64,000 nucleotides of DNA from Aurantiacibacter arachoides (GTDB taxonomy: Bacteria; Pseudomonadota; Alphaproteobacteria; Sphingomonadales; Sphingomonadaceae), in the NCBI RefSeq assembly GCF_009827335.1, contig NZ_WTYH01000001.1, positions 930,001-994,000 on the forward strand. The letters are read 5' to 3'. The notes under the pieces are model-generated. The model was not told the origin of the DNA. It saw nothing but the letters and a program-made list of their open reading frames with translations, and did no database searches. The position numbers and the translations under genes were made by a program. Shown in pieces: positions 44,520 to 53,173 of the stretch; the first letter of the stretch is position 1; each line of letters begins with the position of its first letter.

Positions 44520-46178
44520 TCAGCCTGCCATGCGCGTACGTTCGGCGGCCATCGCGAGGTCGTTCGGGCGATCGTGCGCGCTCTTGAGCAAACCCAACCC
44601 CGCCAGTCGTTCGCGCGTTGCTTCGGCATTTTCGGGCCGGCCGTAAAGGTAGCCCTGGCCCTTGATCTCGCCCATGCCCTTCAACGCATCGAGCACCTTG
44701 CCGTTCTCGATGCCCTCGGCCGTCACCGGAAGCGACAGGCCCTTGCCCAGCGAGACGATCGCACGCACCAGCTCGCCGTCGGCCTGGTCGCTGGCGATTT
44801 CGCTCACGAAGCTGCGGTCGATCTTGAGCCGGTCGAACGGCAGCGAACGCAATTGCGAGAGGCTGGAATAGCCGGTGCCGAAATCGTCCAGGCTGATGCG
44901 GATGCCCTGGTTCTTGAGGCTGGAAACCATCGCGCGCACCGCCCCGACATTTTCATGCAGGCAGCTTTCGGTAATCTCGATTTCCAGCCGTGCCGGCGGA
45001 AACCCGCTTTCAACCAACAGGTGCAGCAGCTTTTGCGCGAACCACGGATCGCGCAGCTGCAGGGGCGAAATATTGACAGATAGGGTCAGGCTTTCGTGCC
45101 ATTCGCAGGCATGCGCCAGCGCCTTGCGGATCAACCCCTCGGACATTTCCCCGATGACGTCGATTTCCTCGGCGATGGAAATGAAGATTTCCGGGCTGAC
45201 CACGCCGTATTTCGGGGAATGCCAGCGCGCCAGCATCTCGAATCCCACGAGGGTTCCGGTCTCCAGATCGATCTGCTGTTCGTAATAGGGCTGGAACTCG
45301 TCGTTCCGCAAACCTTCGCGAATGCCGGTTTCCAGCTCGTTGCGGAAGCGCAGTTCGTCTTCCATCTGCGGTTCGAACCAGAAACTGCGGTTCCGGCCAC
45401 GTTTCTTGGCGTGATACATGGCGATGTCGGCGCGGTGGATCAGGCGGTCGGCGCTGACCGGATCGGCTGCTGCGGCCTCTCCCCCGGTATGCGCCATGCC
45501 GACGGAGATCGTCGCCTGGATCGTAACGCCGTCGAAGTCGACCGGAGCGGAAACCTTTTCGATCATCCCGTCGGTCAGCCGGTCGACCCAGTCGCGCGCA
45601 TGGTAATGGAAGGGCACGGCGCAGGCGAATTCGTCGCCGCCGATGCGAATGACCAGCGCATCGGCCGGCAAGTGCGCAGTGATGCGATCGGCGATGGTGG
45701 TGAGGACCCGATCCCCGGCCTGATGCCCGTTCAGGTCATTGATCTGCTTGAAGTTGTCGAGGTCGATCAGCATGATCGCGACCTCCTGCCCCAGCCGGGT
45801 GGCCTTTTCACGCAGCGCCTCAATCGCGGGCGGACCGCTGCGACGATTGAGGCAGCCCGTCAGCGGGTCGCGTTCAGCCAATTCGCGGGCGCGCTCCTCT
45901 GCCAGGCGGCGTTCGCCCACTTCACGGTGCAGGTCGTTGTATCGGCGCCAGCCGAAGATCACGAGGGCGATGTTCAGCAAGAGGGCGTTGGTCAGCACCA
46001 TGTCGGGCGCCGGACCATTGCCCATCCACGCGCGCACGACCTGCGGCATCACCGAGCCGCCCGTTCCCACGAACAGGACGACCGCGGCAATGGCGATTCC
46101 CAGCGCGACGAGGTCGCGTTCGGCGGCGCCCAGCTTGCGCGGGTTCACAGCGACGGCTTCGGTTTTCGTCTCGGGCAA
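44520..46178 (-). CDS. Diguanylate cyclase/phosphodiesterase (GGDEF-EAL) membrane protein
   Basis: A 552-residue c-di-GMP enzyme. Two transmembrane helices (about 25-40 and 60-78) are followed by a short coiled linker, a GGDEF domain with an intact GGDEF signature (180-184) and an EAL domain with catalytic Glu in FEMLARW (314), DDFGTGYSS and AEGIEN. The RxxD inhibitory site before GGDEF is absent (LPAD), so product inhibition is probably lost. Both active sites look intact. TTG 46178 has a GAGGGGGG site five bases upstream; a TTG five codons further up is the alternative. No periplasmic sensor domain is evident. Confidence 0.92.
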   Translation of the reverse strand: MPETKTEAVAVNPRKLGAAERDLVALGIAIAAVVLFVGTGGSVMPQVVRAWMGNGPAPDMVLTNALLLNIALVIFGWRRYNDLHREVGERRLAEERARELAERDPLTGCLNRRSGPPAIEALREKATRLGQEVAIMLIDLDNFKQINDLNGHQAGDRVLTTIADRITAHLPADALVIRIGGDEFACAVPFHYHARDWVDRLTDGMIEKVSAPVDFDGVTIQATISVGMAHTGGEAAAADPVSADRLIHRADIAMYHAKKRGRNRSFWFEPQMEDELRFRNELETGIREGLRNDEFQPYYEQQIDLETGTLVGFEMLARWHSPKYGVVSPEIFISIAEEIDVIGEMSEGLIRKALAHACEWHESLTLSVNISPLQLRDPWFAQKLLHLLVESGFPPARLEIEITESCLHENVGAVRAMVSSLKNQGIRISLDDFGTGYSSLSQLRSLPFDRLKIDRSFVSEIASDQADGELVRAIVSLGKGLSLPVTAEGIENGKVLDALKGMGEIKGQGYLYGRPENAEATRERLAGLGLLKSAHDRPNDLAMAAERTRMAG

Positions 46179-46289
46179 GTCAGCCCCCCTCAAATCCAGC
46201 CTCCGCTTTGGCAGGACATGTTCAAGGAACCGTTAATTGCCCCCGCTGGCGCCAGTCGCTAGGCGAGGCGCCAAATCAAGGAGGACCGT

Positions 46290-46700
46290 TTGCCCAACCA
46301 CTGGCTGATCAAGACCGAACCGTTCAAATATGCGTGGGACGATCTCGTCGCGGACGGCGAAACCGTATGGGACGGGGTGCGCAATCACCGGGCGGCGAAC
46401 AATCTGCGCGCGATGGCGAAGGGCGATCCATTATTTTGGTATCATTCGCGCGAGGGGCTGGAGATCGTCGCGATTGCCGAGGTAAGCGAGGCTGGCCTGC
46501 TCGACCCGACAGATGCGGACGGCAAGTGGCCCACCGTCAAGGTCCGTCCGGTGAAAAAGCTGGCCCGGCCCGTGACATTAAAAGAGATCAAGGCCGAGCC
46601 GGCGCTTGAGGGGATCGAACTCGTTCGCCTTTCGCGCCTTTCGGTGGCCAAGATTACCGACAGCGAATGGAAGCACATTCTCGCCATGTCGGAGCGTTGA
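46290..46700 (+). CDS. EVE domain protein (PUA-like)
   Basis: A 136-residue single-domain EVE protein. Family markers are HWLIKTEPFKYAWDDL at the start, VWDGVRNHRAANNLRAMAKGD, FWYHSREG and the WPTVKVRPVKKL strand. The fold binds modified bases in DNA or RNA through an aromatic cage. It starts with TTG after a strong AGGAGGA site. It diverges from the GGDEF-EAL gene. The family is widespread as a stand-alone gene; its role in the cell is not settled. Confidence 0.92.
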   Translation: MPNHWLIKTEPFKYAWDDLVADGETVWDGVRNHRAANNLRAMAKGDPLFWYHSREGLEIVAIAEVSEAGLLDPTDADGKWPTVKVRPVKKLARPVTLKEIKAEPALEGIELVRLSRLSVAKITDSEWKHILAMSER

Positions 46701-46704
46701 GCGC

Positions 46705-46731
46705 GGAACTTTTACAACCGACATAGATTGG
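46705..46731 (+). promoter_or_regulatory. Weak candidate EcfG-type (general stress) promoter for csbD
   Basis: GGAAC at 46705-46709, 16-bp spacer, GATTGG at 46726-46731. The -35 matches the alphaproteobacterial EcfG element; the -10 matches only partly (expected CGTT). Confidence 0.3.
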
Positions 46732-46784
46732 TTTGGTAAGAGGCCAGCGGACGTCGCGGGCCACCAGACCAAGGAGATTTTCCC

Positions 46785-46955
46785 ATGGGTGAGTTCACCG
46801 AAAAGGTAAAAGGCAACGCCAACGAAGCCATCGGCAAGGTAAAGCAGCAGTCGGGCAACCCCGAAACGCGCGCCGAAGGCAAGGGTCAGGAAACCAAGGG
46901 CGAGGCCCAGCAGTTGAAGGGCGAAGTCGAAGGCAAGCTCGGCAACGACATCTGA
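46785..46955 (+). CDS. CsbD family stress protein
   Basis: A 56-residue highly charged, Lys/Glu/Gly-rich protein of the CsbD family: GEFTEKVKGNANEAIGKVKQ at the start with repeated KGxxxE spacing. In many bacteria it is under general stress sigma factors; its function is unknown and it is probably disordered or loosely helical. AAGGAGA lies 8 bases before the ATG. A terminator follows. Confidence 0.9.
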   Translation: MGEFTEKVKGNANEAIGKVKQQSGNPETRAEGKGQETKGEAQQLKGEVEGKLGNDI

Positions 46956-47005
46956 GCAATGCTTCGACTTAGTCGGCCGTTGCTTGCGACGGTATGACAG
47001 CGAGA

Positions 47006-47033
47006 AGGGCCACCATCGCGGTGGCCCTTTTTG
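47006..47033 (+). terminator. Rho-independent terminator of the csbD-like gene
   Basis: GGGCCACC (47008-47015) and GGTGGCCC (47021-47028) form an 8-bp stem with an ATCGC loop, followed by TTTTT. Confidence 0.9.
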
Positions 47034-47036
47034 TAT

Positions 47037-48713
47037 CTAGCGAGATCGCAAGGCGCTGATGGTCGCTCCGGCAGCGCTCAATTGCTCTATATCGGTAATG
47101 CAATGGATCAGCCGAATGCCCGTGCGATCCAGCGCGTCGGACAGGGCCGCGTCGAATCCGGCGTTATCGTCAACCCTGATACCCCAGCCGCCGAAGCTCC
47201 GGGCCATCATGGCAAAATCGGGATTGGCAAGGTGGGTGCTGGAGACGCGACCCGGATATTCCCGCTCCTGGTGCATGCGGATCGTGCCGTAGGTCGAATT
47301 GTCGAAAACGATCACGATCAGGTCGAGCCCGTATTGCGCCGCGGTGGCCAATTCCTGGCCGTTCATCAGGAAATCCCCGTCGCCGGCTGCCGCCACCACG
47401 GTTCGATCCGGAAAACGCTTCGCCGCCGCGACGGCGGCGGGCACGCCATACCCCATCGCTCCCGCCGTCGGCGCCAGTTGTGACGGGTAACCGGCATAGC
47501 GCCAGTAGCGGTGCCACCAGCCCGCGAAGTTGCCCGCGCCGTTGCACACGATCGCATCCTCGGGCAGCAGCCGCCGCGCCGTGGCCATGGCCAGCGCCAG
47601 ATCCAGCGGGAAGTGCGCGTCCTCGCGCGGGGTGGACCATTCCAGCCACTCACGATGCGCCTCGGCCCCGCTGTCGAAATCGATGACCTCGCTATCATCC
47701 CACAAAGCCGCGCTCTCGGCGAATTCGGCCATGTCCGCGCAGATGGCAAGATCGGTGCGATAGACCCGGCCAAGCTCCTGCGGATCGGGGTGGACGTGGA
47801 CGACGACCTGGTTCGGATGATCGGGGGTGACCAAGGCATAACCGTCGGTCGTCGCCTCGCCCAGCCGCGCGCCCACCACCAGCAGCAGGTCGGCGGCCCT
47901 AACCCGTTCGGCCAATTTCGGATTGGGCCCATACCCCAGGTTCCCGGCATAGACGCTGCTGGTCGTCGGCACTGCGTCCTGCCGGCGGAAAGCCGTGGCG
48001 ACGGGCAGGCCCAGGCGCTCGGCAAATTCGGTGAAGTAGTGGCGCGACCGCTCGTTCCATCCGGCCCCACCGACGATGGCGAGCGGGGCGGCAGCGTCAC
48101 CGATCAGATGCATCATCGCGGCCATCGCATCGGGGCAGGGGGCCTGAGCCGGCCTTGTCACGGCCGGGCGCAGGGGGGCGCCGATGCCGGTTTCATGCAG
48201 CATGTCCTCGGGCAGGGCGAGCACCACCGGGCCGGGTCGTCCCGACAGCGCCACCGACCAGGCGCGGGCGACATATTCCGGGATGCGCGCGGCATCGTCG
48301 ATCCGGGCAGACCACTTGGCGATGGGGGCGAAGAAAGCGGGAAAGTCGATCTCCTGAAACCCCTCGCGGTCGCGCATGCCGCGGTCGACGTCACCGATGA
48401 ACAGCACCATTGGCTGTGAATCCTGCATGGCCACGTGGACGCCGATGCTGGCGTTCGTGGCGCCGGGGCCGCGGGTAACAAAGGCGACGCCGGGTCGGCC
48501 CGTCATGGCGCCATCGGCACAAGCCATGAACGCGACGCCGCCTTCCTGCCTGCACGTTACCATGTCGATCCCCTCGCAGTCGGCAAGCGCGTCCAGCACG
48601 GGCAGGAAGCTTTCGCCGGGAACGGTGAAGATGCGATCGCAGCCCTGTTCCAGGAGACAATCGACGAGCAGGCGGGAGGCGGTTCGGGTCATGCCTTGCC
48701 GTAGCCTTGCCAT
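47037..48713 (-). CDS. Thiamine-diphosphate-dependent enzyme, acetolactate synthase large-subunit-like
   Basis: A 558-residue ThDP enzyme with the three-domain plan of acetohydroxyacid synthase or benzoylformate decarboxylase. The cofactor-activating Glu is in TVPGESFLP, the central domain spans about 190-330, and the ThDP/Mg motif is GDGDFLMNGQELATA with the paired Asn in FDNSTYGTI. No regulatory small subunit (ilvN/ilvH) is adjacent, so a biosynthetic AHAS role is doubtful; carboligase, decarboxylase or oxalyl-CoA-like activities are possible. ATG 48713 is used; ATG 48692 (MTRTASRLL) is equally possible. Confidence 0.88.
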   Translation of the reverse strand: MARLRQGMTRTASRLLVDCLLEQGCDRIFTVPGESFLPVLDALADCEGIDMVTCRQEGGVAFMACADGAMTGRPGVAFVTRGPGATNASIGVHVAMQDSQPMVLFIGDVDRGMRDREGFQEIDFPAFFAPIAKWSARIDDAARIPEYVARAWSVALSGRPGPVVLALPEDMLHETGIGAPLRPAVTRPAQAPCPDAMAAMMHLIGDAAAPLAIVGGAGWNERSRHYFTEFAERLGLPVATAFRRQDAVPTTSSVYAGNLGYGPNPKLAERVRAADLLLVVGARLGEATTDGYALVTPDHPNQVVVHVHPDPQELGRVYRTDLAICADMAEFAESAALWDDSEVIDFDSGAEAHREWLEWSTPREDAHFPLDLALAMATARRLLPEDAIVCNGAGNFAGWWHRYWRYAGYPSQLAPTAGAMGYGVPAAVAAAKRFPDRTVVAAAGDGDFLMNGQELATAAQYGLDLIVIVFDNSTYGTIRMHQEREYPGRVSSTHLANPDFAMMARSFGGWGIRVDDNAGFDAALSDALDRTGIRLIHCITDIEQLSAAGATISALRSR

Positions 48714-48815
48714 ATGAAACCGGCAACTATCCGGGGATGGCGCAAACCGTCCCGCCTGTGGACACGGATGGGGAGGGCATGGATCAAATCCTTACCAAAA
48801 CGTTAAGATCACATC

Positions 48816-49019
48816 ATGAGACGCGCACTTGTCCTGACCGATGAATCGGCCCGCCACCCCTTCCGGGCCTCGCTCCCGCCCCATGTCGTCCTGCGGGCGA
48901 ACGAGGTGGAGCGCACGGTGCCCTGGCGGCTGAAGCTGCGCCTTACGCGGCAGGAAGCCGAAAGCGTGCTGGCAACATACGCCGCCGGTTTCGTCGGCAC
49001 GCTCGCCTACTTCTCGTGA
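48816..49019 (+). CDS. Small hypothetical protein
   Basis: A 67-residue open frame between two divergent genes. It reads MRRALVLTDESARHPFRASL, then VERTVPWRLKLRLTRQEAESVLATY and a short hydrophobic end (AAGFVGTLAYFS). Its amphipathic arrangement and ordinary composition look protein-like rather than random. There is no good ribosome site, and the end overlaps the MFS gene stop by 13 bp. Function unknown; existence moderately likely. Confidence 0.5.
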   Translation: MRRALVLTDESARHPFRASLPPHVVLRANEVERTVPWRLKLRLTRQEAESVLATYAAGFVGTLAYFS

Positions 49020-50359
49020 ACATGCCCGCCGGGTAGCGGCAACGGGTTCTCGCCCGCTGCCGACAATTCGGCCAAGTGCAGGCGTCGGCCGAGCCAAGCC
49101 GAAACAAGGCACATGCCGGCGCTCAGCAACACCTGCTCTGCCAGCGGCACGCCCGCGGCGCTAAGGCCAAGGGCCAGTAGCGAACCCACCACCATCGCGC
49201 CCGAATTGACGATGTTGTTCGCCGCCACTGCCCGGCTCGCCTGGTGCGGGGGCACCTTCGTGGTCAGAAAGGCGTAGAGCGGAACCACGAACATGCCGCC
49301 GAAGATGGCGATCAGCAGCAGACTGCCCAGCACCGCCCAGGCGAGCGGGTGCGACAGGAACGTGGGCACATCCATCAGGGCGGTATCGTCGAGCGTGGCG
49401 TTCCACGCGCGGCAGACGAAGTAGAACAGCGCCACCATCGCCCCCATCATCAGCACAGACACAGGCGAGTAGCGCGCCGAAACGCGGCCCTTCAGCAGCA
49501 TGTTCACCGCGACCGAGCCAACCGCCACGCCGATGGAGAAGAACACCAGGAACAGGCTGGCGACCTCCTTGCTCGCCAGCAGCACGTTCTTGGCGAGCGG
49601 CGGGAACTGGATGAACAATACGCTGCCGATGGTCCAGAAGAAGCTGATGGCGAGGATCGCGTAGAACACCTCGCGATTGTGCGCCACGTCGCGGATCAGC
49701 CGCCACGATGACGTTATCGGGTTCCAGTCGATCGGTTCCGGATCCCCCATCGGCGGGGCAGGGGGCACCTGCCTGCTGACGAGGTAACCCAGAACCGCAA
49801 AGCCGATGATGCAGATCGCGGCGTGTTCGACATAGAGAAATCCGGCCAGGATAGTGCCGGCCATGATGGCAAGATAGGTGCCGGCCTCCACCAGTCCGGT
49901 GCCCGCCAGCACCTCGTCCTTCTCCAGGTGCTGGGGCAGGATGGCGTACTTGATCGGGCCGAAGAAGGTGGAATGCACCCCCATGGCAAACAGCGCCAGC
50001 ATGAGCAGCGGGATGGCAAAGGCATCCACCGCGACCCCGCGCCAGGCGAGGAACAGGCCGAAGGCGCCGACCGCCATGATGCCGATTTCCGCCAGTTTCA
50101 CCCTGCGGATGATTGCCGCCTTGTCGCGCAGGTCGGCCAGCTGTCCGGCGATGGCTGACAGCAGGAAGAACGGCAGGATGAACACCGCCGACGCAGCGCC
50201 CGAAAACAGCGTTTCCGTATCGGCGGAATCGTAAACGGTATAGACGACAAACAGGACCATCGCGGTCTTGTAGAGGTTGTCGTTAAACGCATTCAGCAAC
50301 TGGGTGACGAACAGTGGCAGGAAGCGTCGCTGTTTGAGCAGATGGGTCGACGTGAACAT
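49007..50359 (-). CDS. MFS transporter, LplT-like (lysophospholipid transporter family)
   Basis: A 450-residue major-facilitator protein with 12 predicted helices. The start, LLKQRRFLPLFVTQLLNAFNDNLYKTAMV, is typical of the LplT group that flips lysophospholipids inward for reacylation. In other bacteria LplT is fused to or beside acyltransferase Aas; here no acyltransferase domain is attached. The neighbour pgsA diverges, 110 bp away, which places two phospholipid-related genes side by side. Confidence 0.85.
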   Translation of the reverse strand: MFTSTHLLKQRRFLPLFVTQLLNAFNDNLYKTAMVLFVVYTVYDSADTETLFSGAASAVFILPFFLLSAIAGQLADLRDKAAIIRRVKLAEIGIMAVGAFGLFLAWRGVAVDAFAIPLLMLALFAMGVHSTFFGPIKYAILPQHLEKDEVLAGTGLVEAGTYLAIMAGTILAGFLYVEHAAICIIGFAVLGYLVSRQVPPAPPMGDPEPIDWNPITSSWRLIRDVAHNREVFYAILAISFFWTIGSVLFIQFPPLAKNVLLASKEVASLFLVFFSIGVAVGSVAVNMLLKGRVSARYSPVSVLMMGAMVALFYFVCRAWNATLDDTALMDVPTFLSHPLAWAVLGSLLLIAIFGGMFVVPLYAFLTTKVPPHQASRAVAANNIVNSGAMVVGSLLALGLSAAGVPLAEQVLLSAGMCLVSAWLGRRLHLAELSAAGENPLPLPGGHVHEK

Positions 50360-50469
50360 GAAAATCTGGCGCGACGCCTTTTGTGCAACCCCGGGGCAAG
50401 GGCTGCGGCTTATCCCTTATCGCAGAGCCACGCCACGCTTTTTCCGGCGCCGATGTTGAGCTAGGGGTG

Positions 50470-51072
50470 ATGGCGACCATGTGGACCTTGCCCAACATCC
50501 TCACCCTCAGCCGCATCGTCGCGCTGCCGCTGCTCGCTTACCTGCTGTGGTGGCCGGGGTGGGAGCTGGGCTACCTGCTGGCCTTTGCCCTCTACTGCGC
50601 GATGGGGATTACCGATTATTTCGACGGGGTCTTCGCGCGGTCGAGCGGCGCTGTATCAAGGCTGGGTATCTTCCTCGATCCCATCGCCGACAAGATCATG
50701 GTGGCCACGGTTATCCTGGTGCTGGCGGCGCAGAACATCCTGCGCGGGCCCTATGTCGGCGACATGCATGTCATCGCCGGGCTCGTCATCCTTATCCGCG
50801 AGATCGCCGTATCGGGCCTGCGCGAATTTCTTGGTGGCATCCAGGTCAGTGTGCCGGTCAGCCAGCTGGCCAAGTGGAAGACGACGTTCCAGCTCGTCGC
50901 GCTGGGATCGCTGATCCTGGGAGAGGGGCTCCCCGGCTGGACCATGCCGCTTGGCGATATCGCCGCCAACGTGCCCCACACGGTGGGACTTATCACGCTT
51001 TGGTGCGCGGCGATCCTGACGCTGATCACCGGGTGGGATTACCTGCGCGTGGGCCTGAAACACATGGACTAG
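50470..51072 (+). CDS. pgsA: CDP-diacylglycerol--glycerol-3-phosphate 3-phosphatidyltransferase
   Basis: A 200-residue CDP-alcohol phosphotransferase making phosphatidylglycerol phosphate. The start MATMWTLPNILTLSRI is characteristic, and the catalytic signature runs DYFDGVFAR, then Gly and Asp residues to LDPIADK. Four or more transmembrane helices follow. ATG 50470 or the in-frame ATG at 50479 are both possible. It uses the CdsA product. Confidence 0.95.
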   Translation: MATMWTLPNILTLSRIVALPLLAYLLWWPGWELGYLLAFALYCAMGITDYFDGVFARSSGAVSRLGIFLDPIADKIMVATVILVLAAQNILRGPYVGDMHVIAGLVILIREIAVSGLREFLGGIQVSVPVSQLAKWKTTFQLVALGSLILGEGLPGWTMPLGDIAANVPHTVGLITLWCAAILTLITGWDYLRVGLKHMD

Positions 51073-51087
51073 GGGGTGCAGCGGCGG

Positions 51088-52236
51088 TCAGCCGCGGGTG
51101 CGCAGGCTTTCATCGGCGCGCAGGGTGGCGTCGTAATCCTCCACCGCGCGGGTGACCGCCTGCATCATCGCCATGCTTTGCGGCACACCCTTGCGCGTTT
51201 CGCCGATCATCACCGCGACGGCATAGGCCCGTCCGTCCGGGGCGAACAACAGGGCGACGTCGTTGTAGCCCGATTGGCGGCCATCGTAATACTGCCCGGT
51301 TCCGGTCTTGTGGGCGATGCTCCAGCCGGTGCCGACGCCGCCTTTCAACCGTCGCGGCCCGCTGTGCGTTTCGCGCAGTATTGCGATCATCCGCTCGGTC
51401 GAGGCCGGGGAGAGCAGATCGCCGCGTGCCAGCCGGGCCAGCGCGGTGGCAATGGCGCGGGGGGTGGCACCGTCGACCGGATCGGCAAGATAACTTTCGA
51501 ACGCGCGCTTGCGGGCGGCGGCGGGCACGGCATCGCGTGCATCGAAAAAGCCCTGCCGGGTAGAGGCCCATTCCTGCTGCCACTGGAGCCCGGCAATGCC
51601 GCTCTGCAGCAGCCGTTCGCCAGGGCCGAAGCGGACGTTGGCAATGGCCTTCTCACGCAGCATCGCGCGGACAGCGTCGGGTCCGCCCACGGTCCACAAC
51701 AGGGCGTCGTTGGCGGTATTGTCACTGCGGGTGAGGGCGCGGGTCAACAGGTCGAGCGGGTCTGTGGCGAGCGAACCCGTGCGCAGCACCTGTTCGCGGA
51801 GCGGCTGGTGGAAGACGGTGAGATCCTCCGGCTCGATAACGACCCGCTTGCCCAGCGTCAGGCGCCCGCGGTCGACCTGATCGAGCGCGGTCAGCGCCAC
51901 CCACAGTTTGGACACGCTCTGTTGCGGCAGCATTTTGCGGTCGTTGATACCAGTCGTCCAGCCACTGTCCACGTCGACCACCGCAATGCCCATCGTGCCG
52001 CCGAAGTCGCTGGCGATCGTGCCGAGCAGCGCGGTAAGTTCGGACCGGGCCGAGGTTACGGACGCAGCGACCGGTTCTGGCTCTGGCTGGGCGGGGGCAG
52101 GGGATGCCTTGAGATTGGCGGCATCCTCGTCGGCGGAGACCACGGCGGACGGTCGCCCCTCCTGTTCGGGTTGCCCGCAGGCGGCAAGCGCGGCGAGGGG
52201 CACTAGGGCGGCGATGGTTCGGAAAACTGCTGTCAC
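51088..52236 (-). CDS. Class A beta-lactamase-like lipoprotein
   Basis: A 382-residue serine hydrolase. Lipobox LAAC gives a lipidated Cys20, followed by an acidic/Pro linker. The catalytic domain has S-x-x-K at Ser107-Lys110 (SVSK), SDN at 171-173 and KTG at 310-312 (AHKTGTG), the three class A landmarks. From SDN to the next plausible ExxL motif (ESYLA, Glu247) there are about 76 residues, while ordinary class A enzymes have about 36 between SDN and Glu166, and the Asn of ExxLN is replaced. The omega-loop region is therefore enlarged or changed. It may be a beta-lactamase of altered spectrum or another penicillin-interacting hydrolase. It follows oxyR by 39 bp on the same strand. Confidence 0.85.
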   Translation of the reverse strand: MTAVFRTIAALVPLAALAACGQPEQEGRPSAVVSADEDAANLKASPAPAQPEPEPVAASVTSARSELTALLGTIASDFGGTMGIAVVDVDSGWTTGINDRKMLPQQSVSKLWVALTALDQVDRGRLTLGKRVVIEPEDLTVFHQPLREQVLRTGSLATDPLDLLTRALTRSDNTANDALLWTVGGPDAVRAMLREKAIANVRFGPGERLLQSGIAGLQWQQEWASTRQGFFDARDAVPAAARKRAFESYLADPVDGATPRAIATALARLARGDLLSPASTERMIAILRETHSGPRRLKGGVGTGWSIAHKTGTGQYYDGRQSGYNDVALLFAPDGRAYAVAVMIGETRKGVPQSMAMMQAVTRAVEDYDATLRADESLRTRG

Positions 52237-52275
52237 ACCGGACTCAATGGGTGAAACCGCTGAAATATCCGAGGA

Positions 52276-53172
52276 TCATCCTGCGCGCAGTTCCTCGGCC
52301 AGCAACCGGAACTCGTCGCCGCGCGGGCTGTTGGGGCGCCAGACAAGGGCAATCTCCCGGCTGGTCTTGCCGCCCTTCAGCGGCCGCGCGACCACGTCGG
52401 TATCGTTCAATATCCCCGCATCGATAGCCATCTGCGGCAGCATGGTGAGGCCCAGCCCGTTATCGACCATTTGCACCAGCGTATGCAGGCTGGTGCCGAT
52501 CATGGTCGCAGAGGCGCGCAATTCAGGGCGGTTGCAGGCGGCCAGCGCGTGTTCCTTCAGGCAGTGTCCGTCCTCCAGCAGCAACAGGCGCGTTTCGTCG
52601 ATCATGGCCGGCACCACCTCGTCAGGCGGGTCACGCGGATCGTCCTTGGGAAAGGCGACGAGCAGATCGTCGCTGGCGATCGTCGCCTTGTACACCTCAC
52701 CGGTGGCGTAGGGCAGGGCGAGAAGCACGCAATCGGCCCGCCCGTGATGCAGCGATTCGATGGCGTGGATGCTGGTCTCCTCGCGCAGGAACAGCTTCAG
52801 TTGCGGTCGCTCGCGGCGCAGGCGCGGCAGGATGCGGGGCAGCAGAAAGGGCGCGATGGTCGGGATCACGCTCATCCGTAGCTCGCCCGACAAGGGCTTA
52901 CCAGCGGCCTGCACCAGCGCCGAAAGCTCTTCCGCCTCGCGCAGCAGGCGGTGCGCCTTGTCGACGACGCTGTTGCCGAGCGGGGTGAACCGCACCACCC
53001 GCCGGCTGCGCTCCACCAGGGTCACGCCAAGCAGCGACTCCAGTTCGCGAATGCCCGACGACAGGGTGGACTGGGACACGAAGGCGGCTTCCGCCGCGCG
53101 TCCGAAATGCCCGTGCTCGTGCAAGGCCACAAGGTATTGCAACTGCTTGATGGTGGGGAGGTAGGTGCTCAC
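52276..53172 (-). CDS. oxyR: Hydrogen peroxide-sensing regulator OxyR
   Basis: A 298-residue LysR-family regulator. The N-terminal helix-turn-helix (HFGRAAEAAFVSQSTLSSGIRELE) is followed by an effector domain with the redox pair Cys204 and Cys213 in GHCLKEHALAAC, the spacing of E. coli OxyR Cys199 and Cys208. Oxidation to a disulfide would activate peroxide-defence genes. GTG 53172 starts one base after the rnd stop, so rnd-oxyR are probably co-transcribed. No catalase or peroxidase gene lies nearby. Confidence 0.93.
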   Translation of the reverse strand: MSTYLPTIKQLQYLVALHEHGHFGRAAEAAFVSQSTLSSGIRELESLLGVTLVERSRRVVRFTPLGNSVVDKAHRLLREAEELSALVQAAGKPLSGELRMSVIPTIAPFLLPRILPRLRRERPQLKLFLREETSIHAIESLHHGRADCVLLALPYATGEVYKATIASDDLLVAFPKDDPRDPPDEVVPAMIDETRLLLLEDGHCLKEHALAACNRPELRASATMIGTSLHTLVQMVDNGLGLTMLPQMAIDAGILNDTDVVARPLKGGKTSREIALVWRPNSPRGDEFRLLAEELRAG

Positions 53173-53173
53173 C

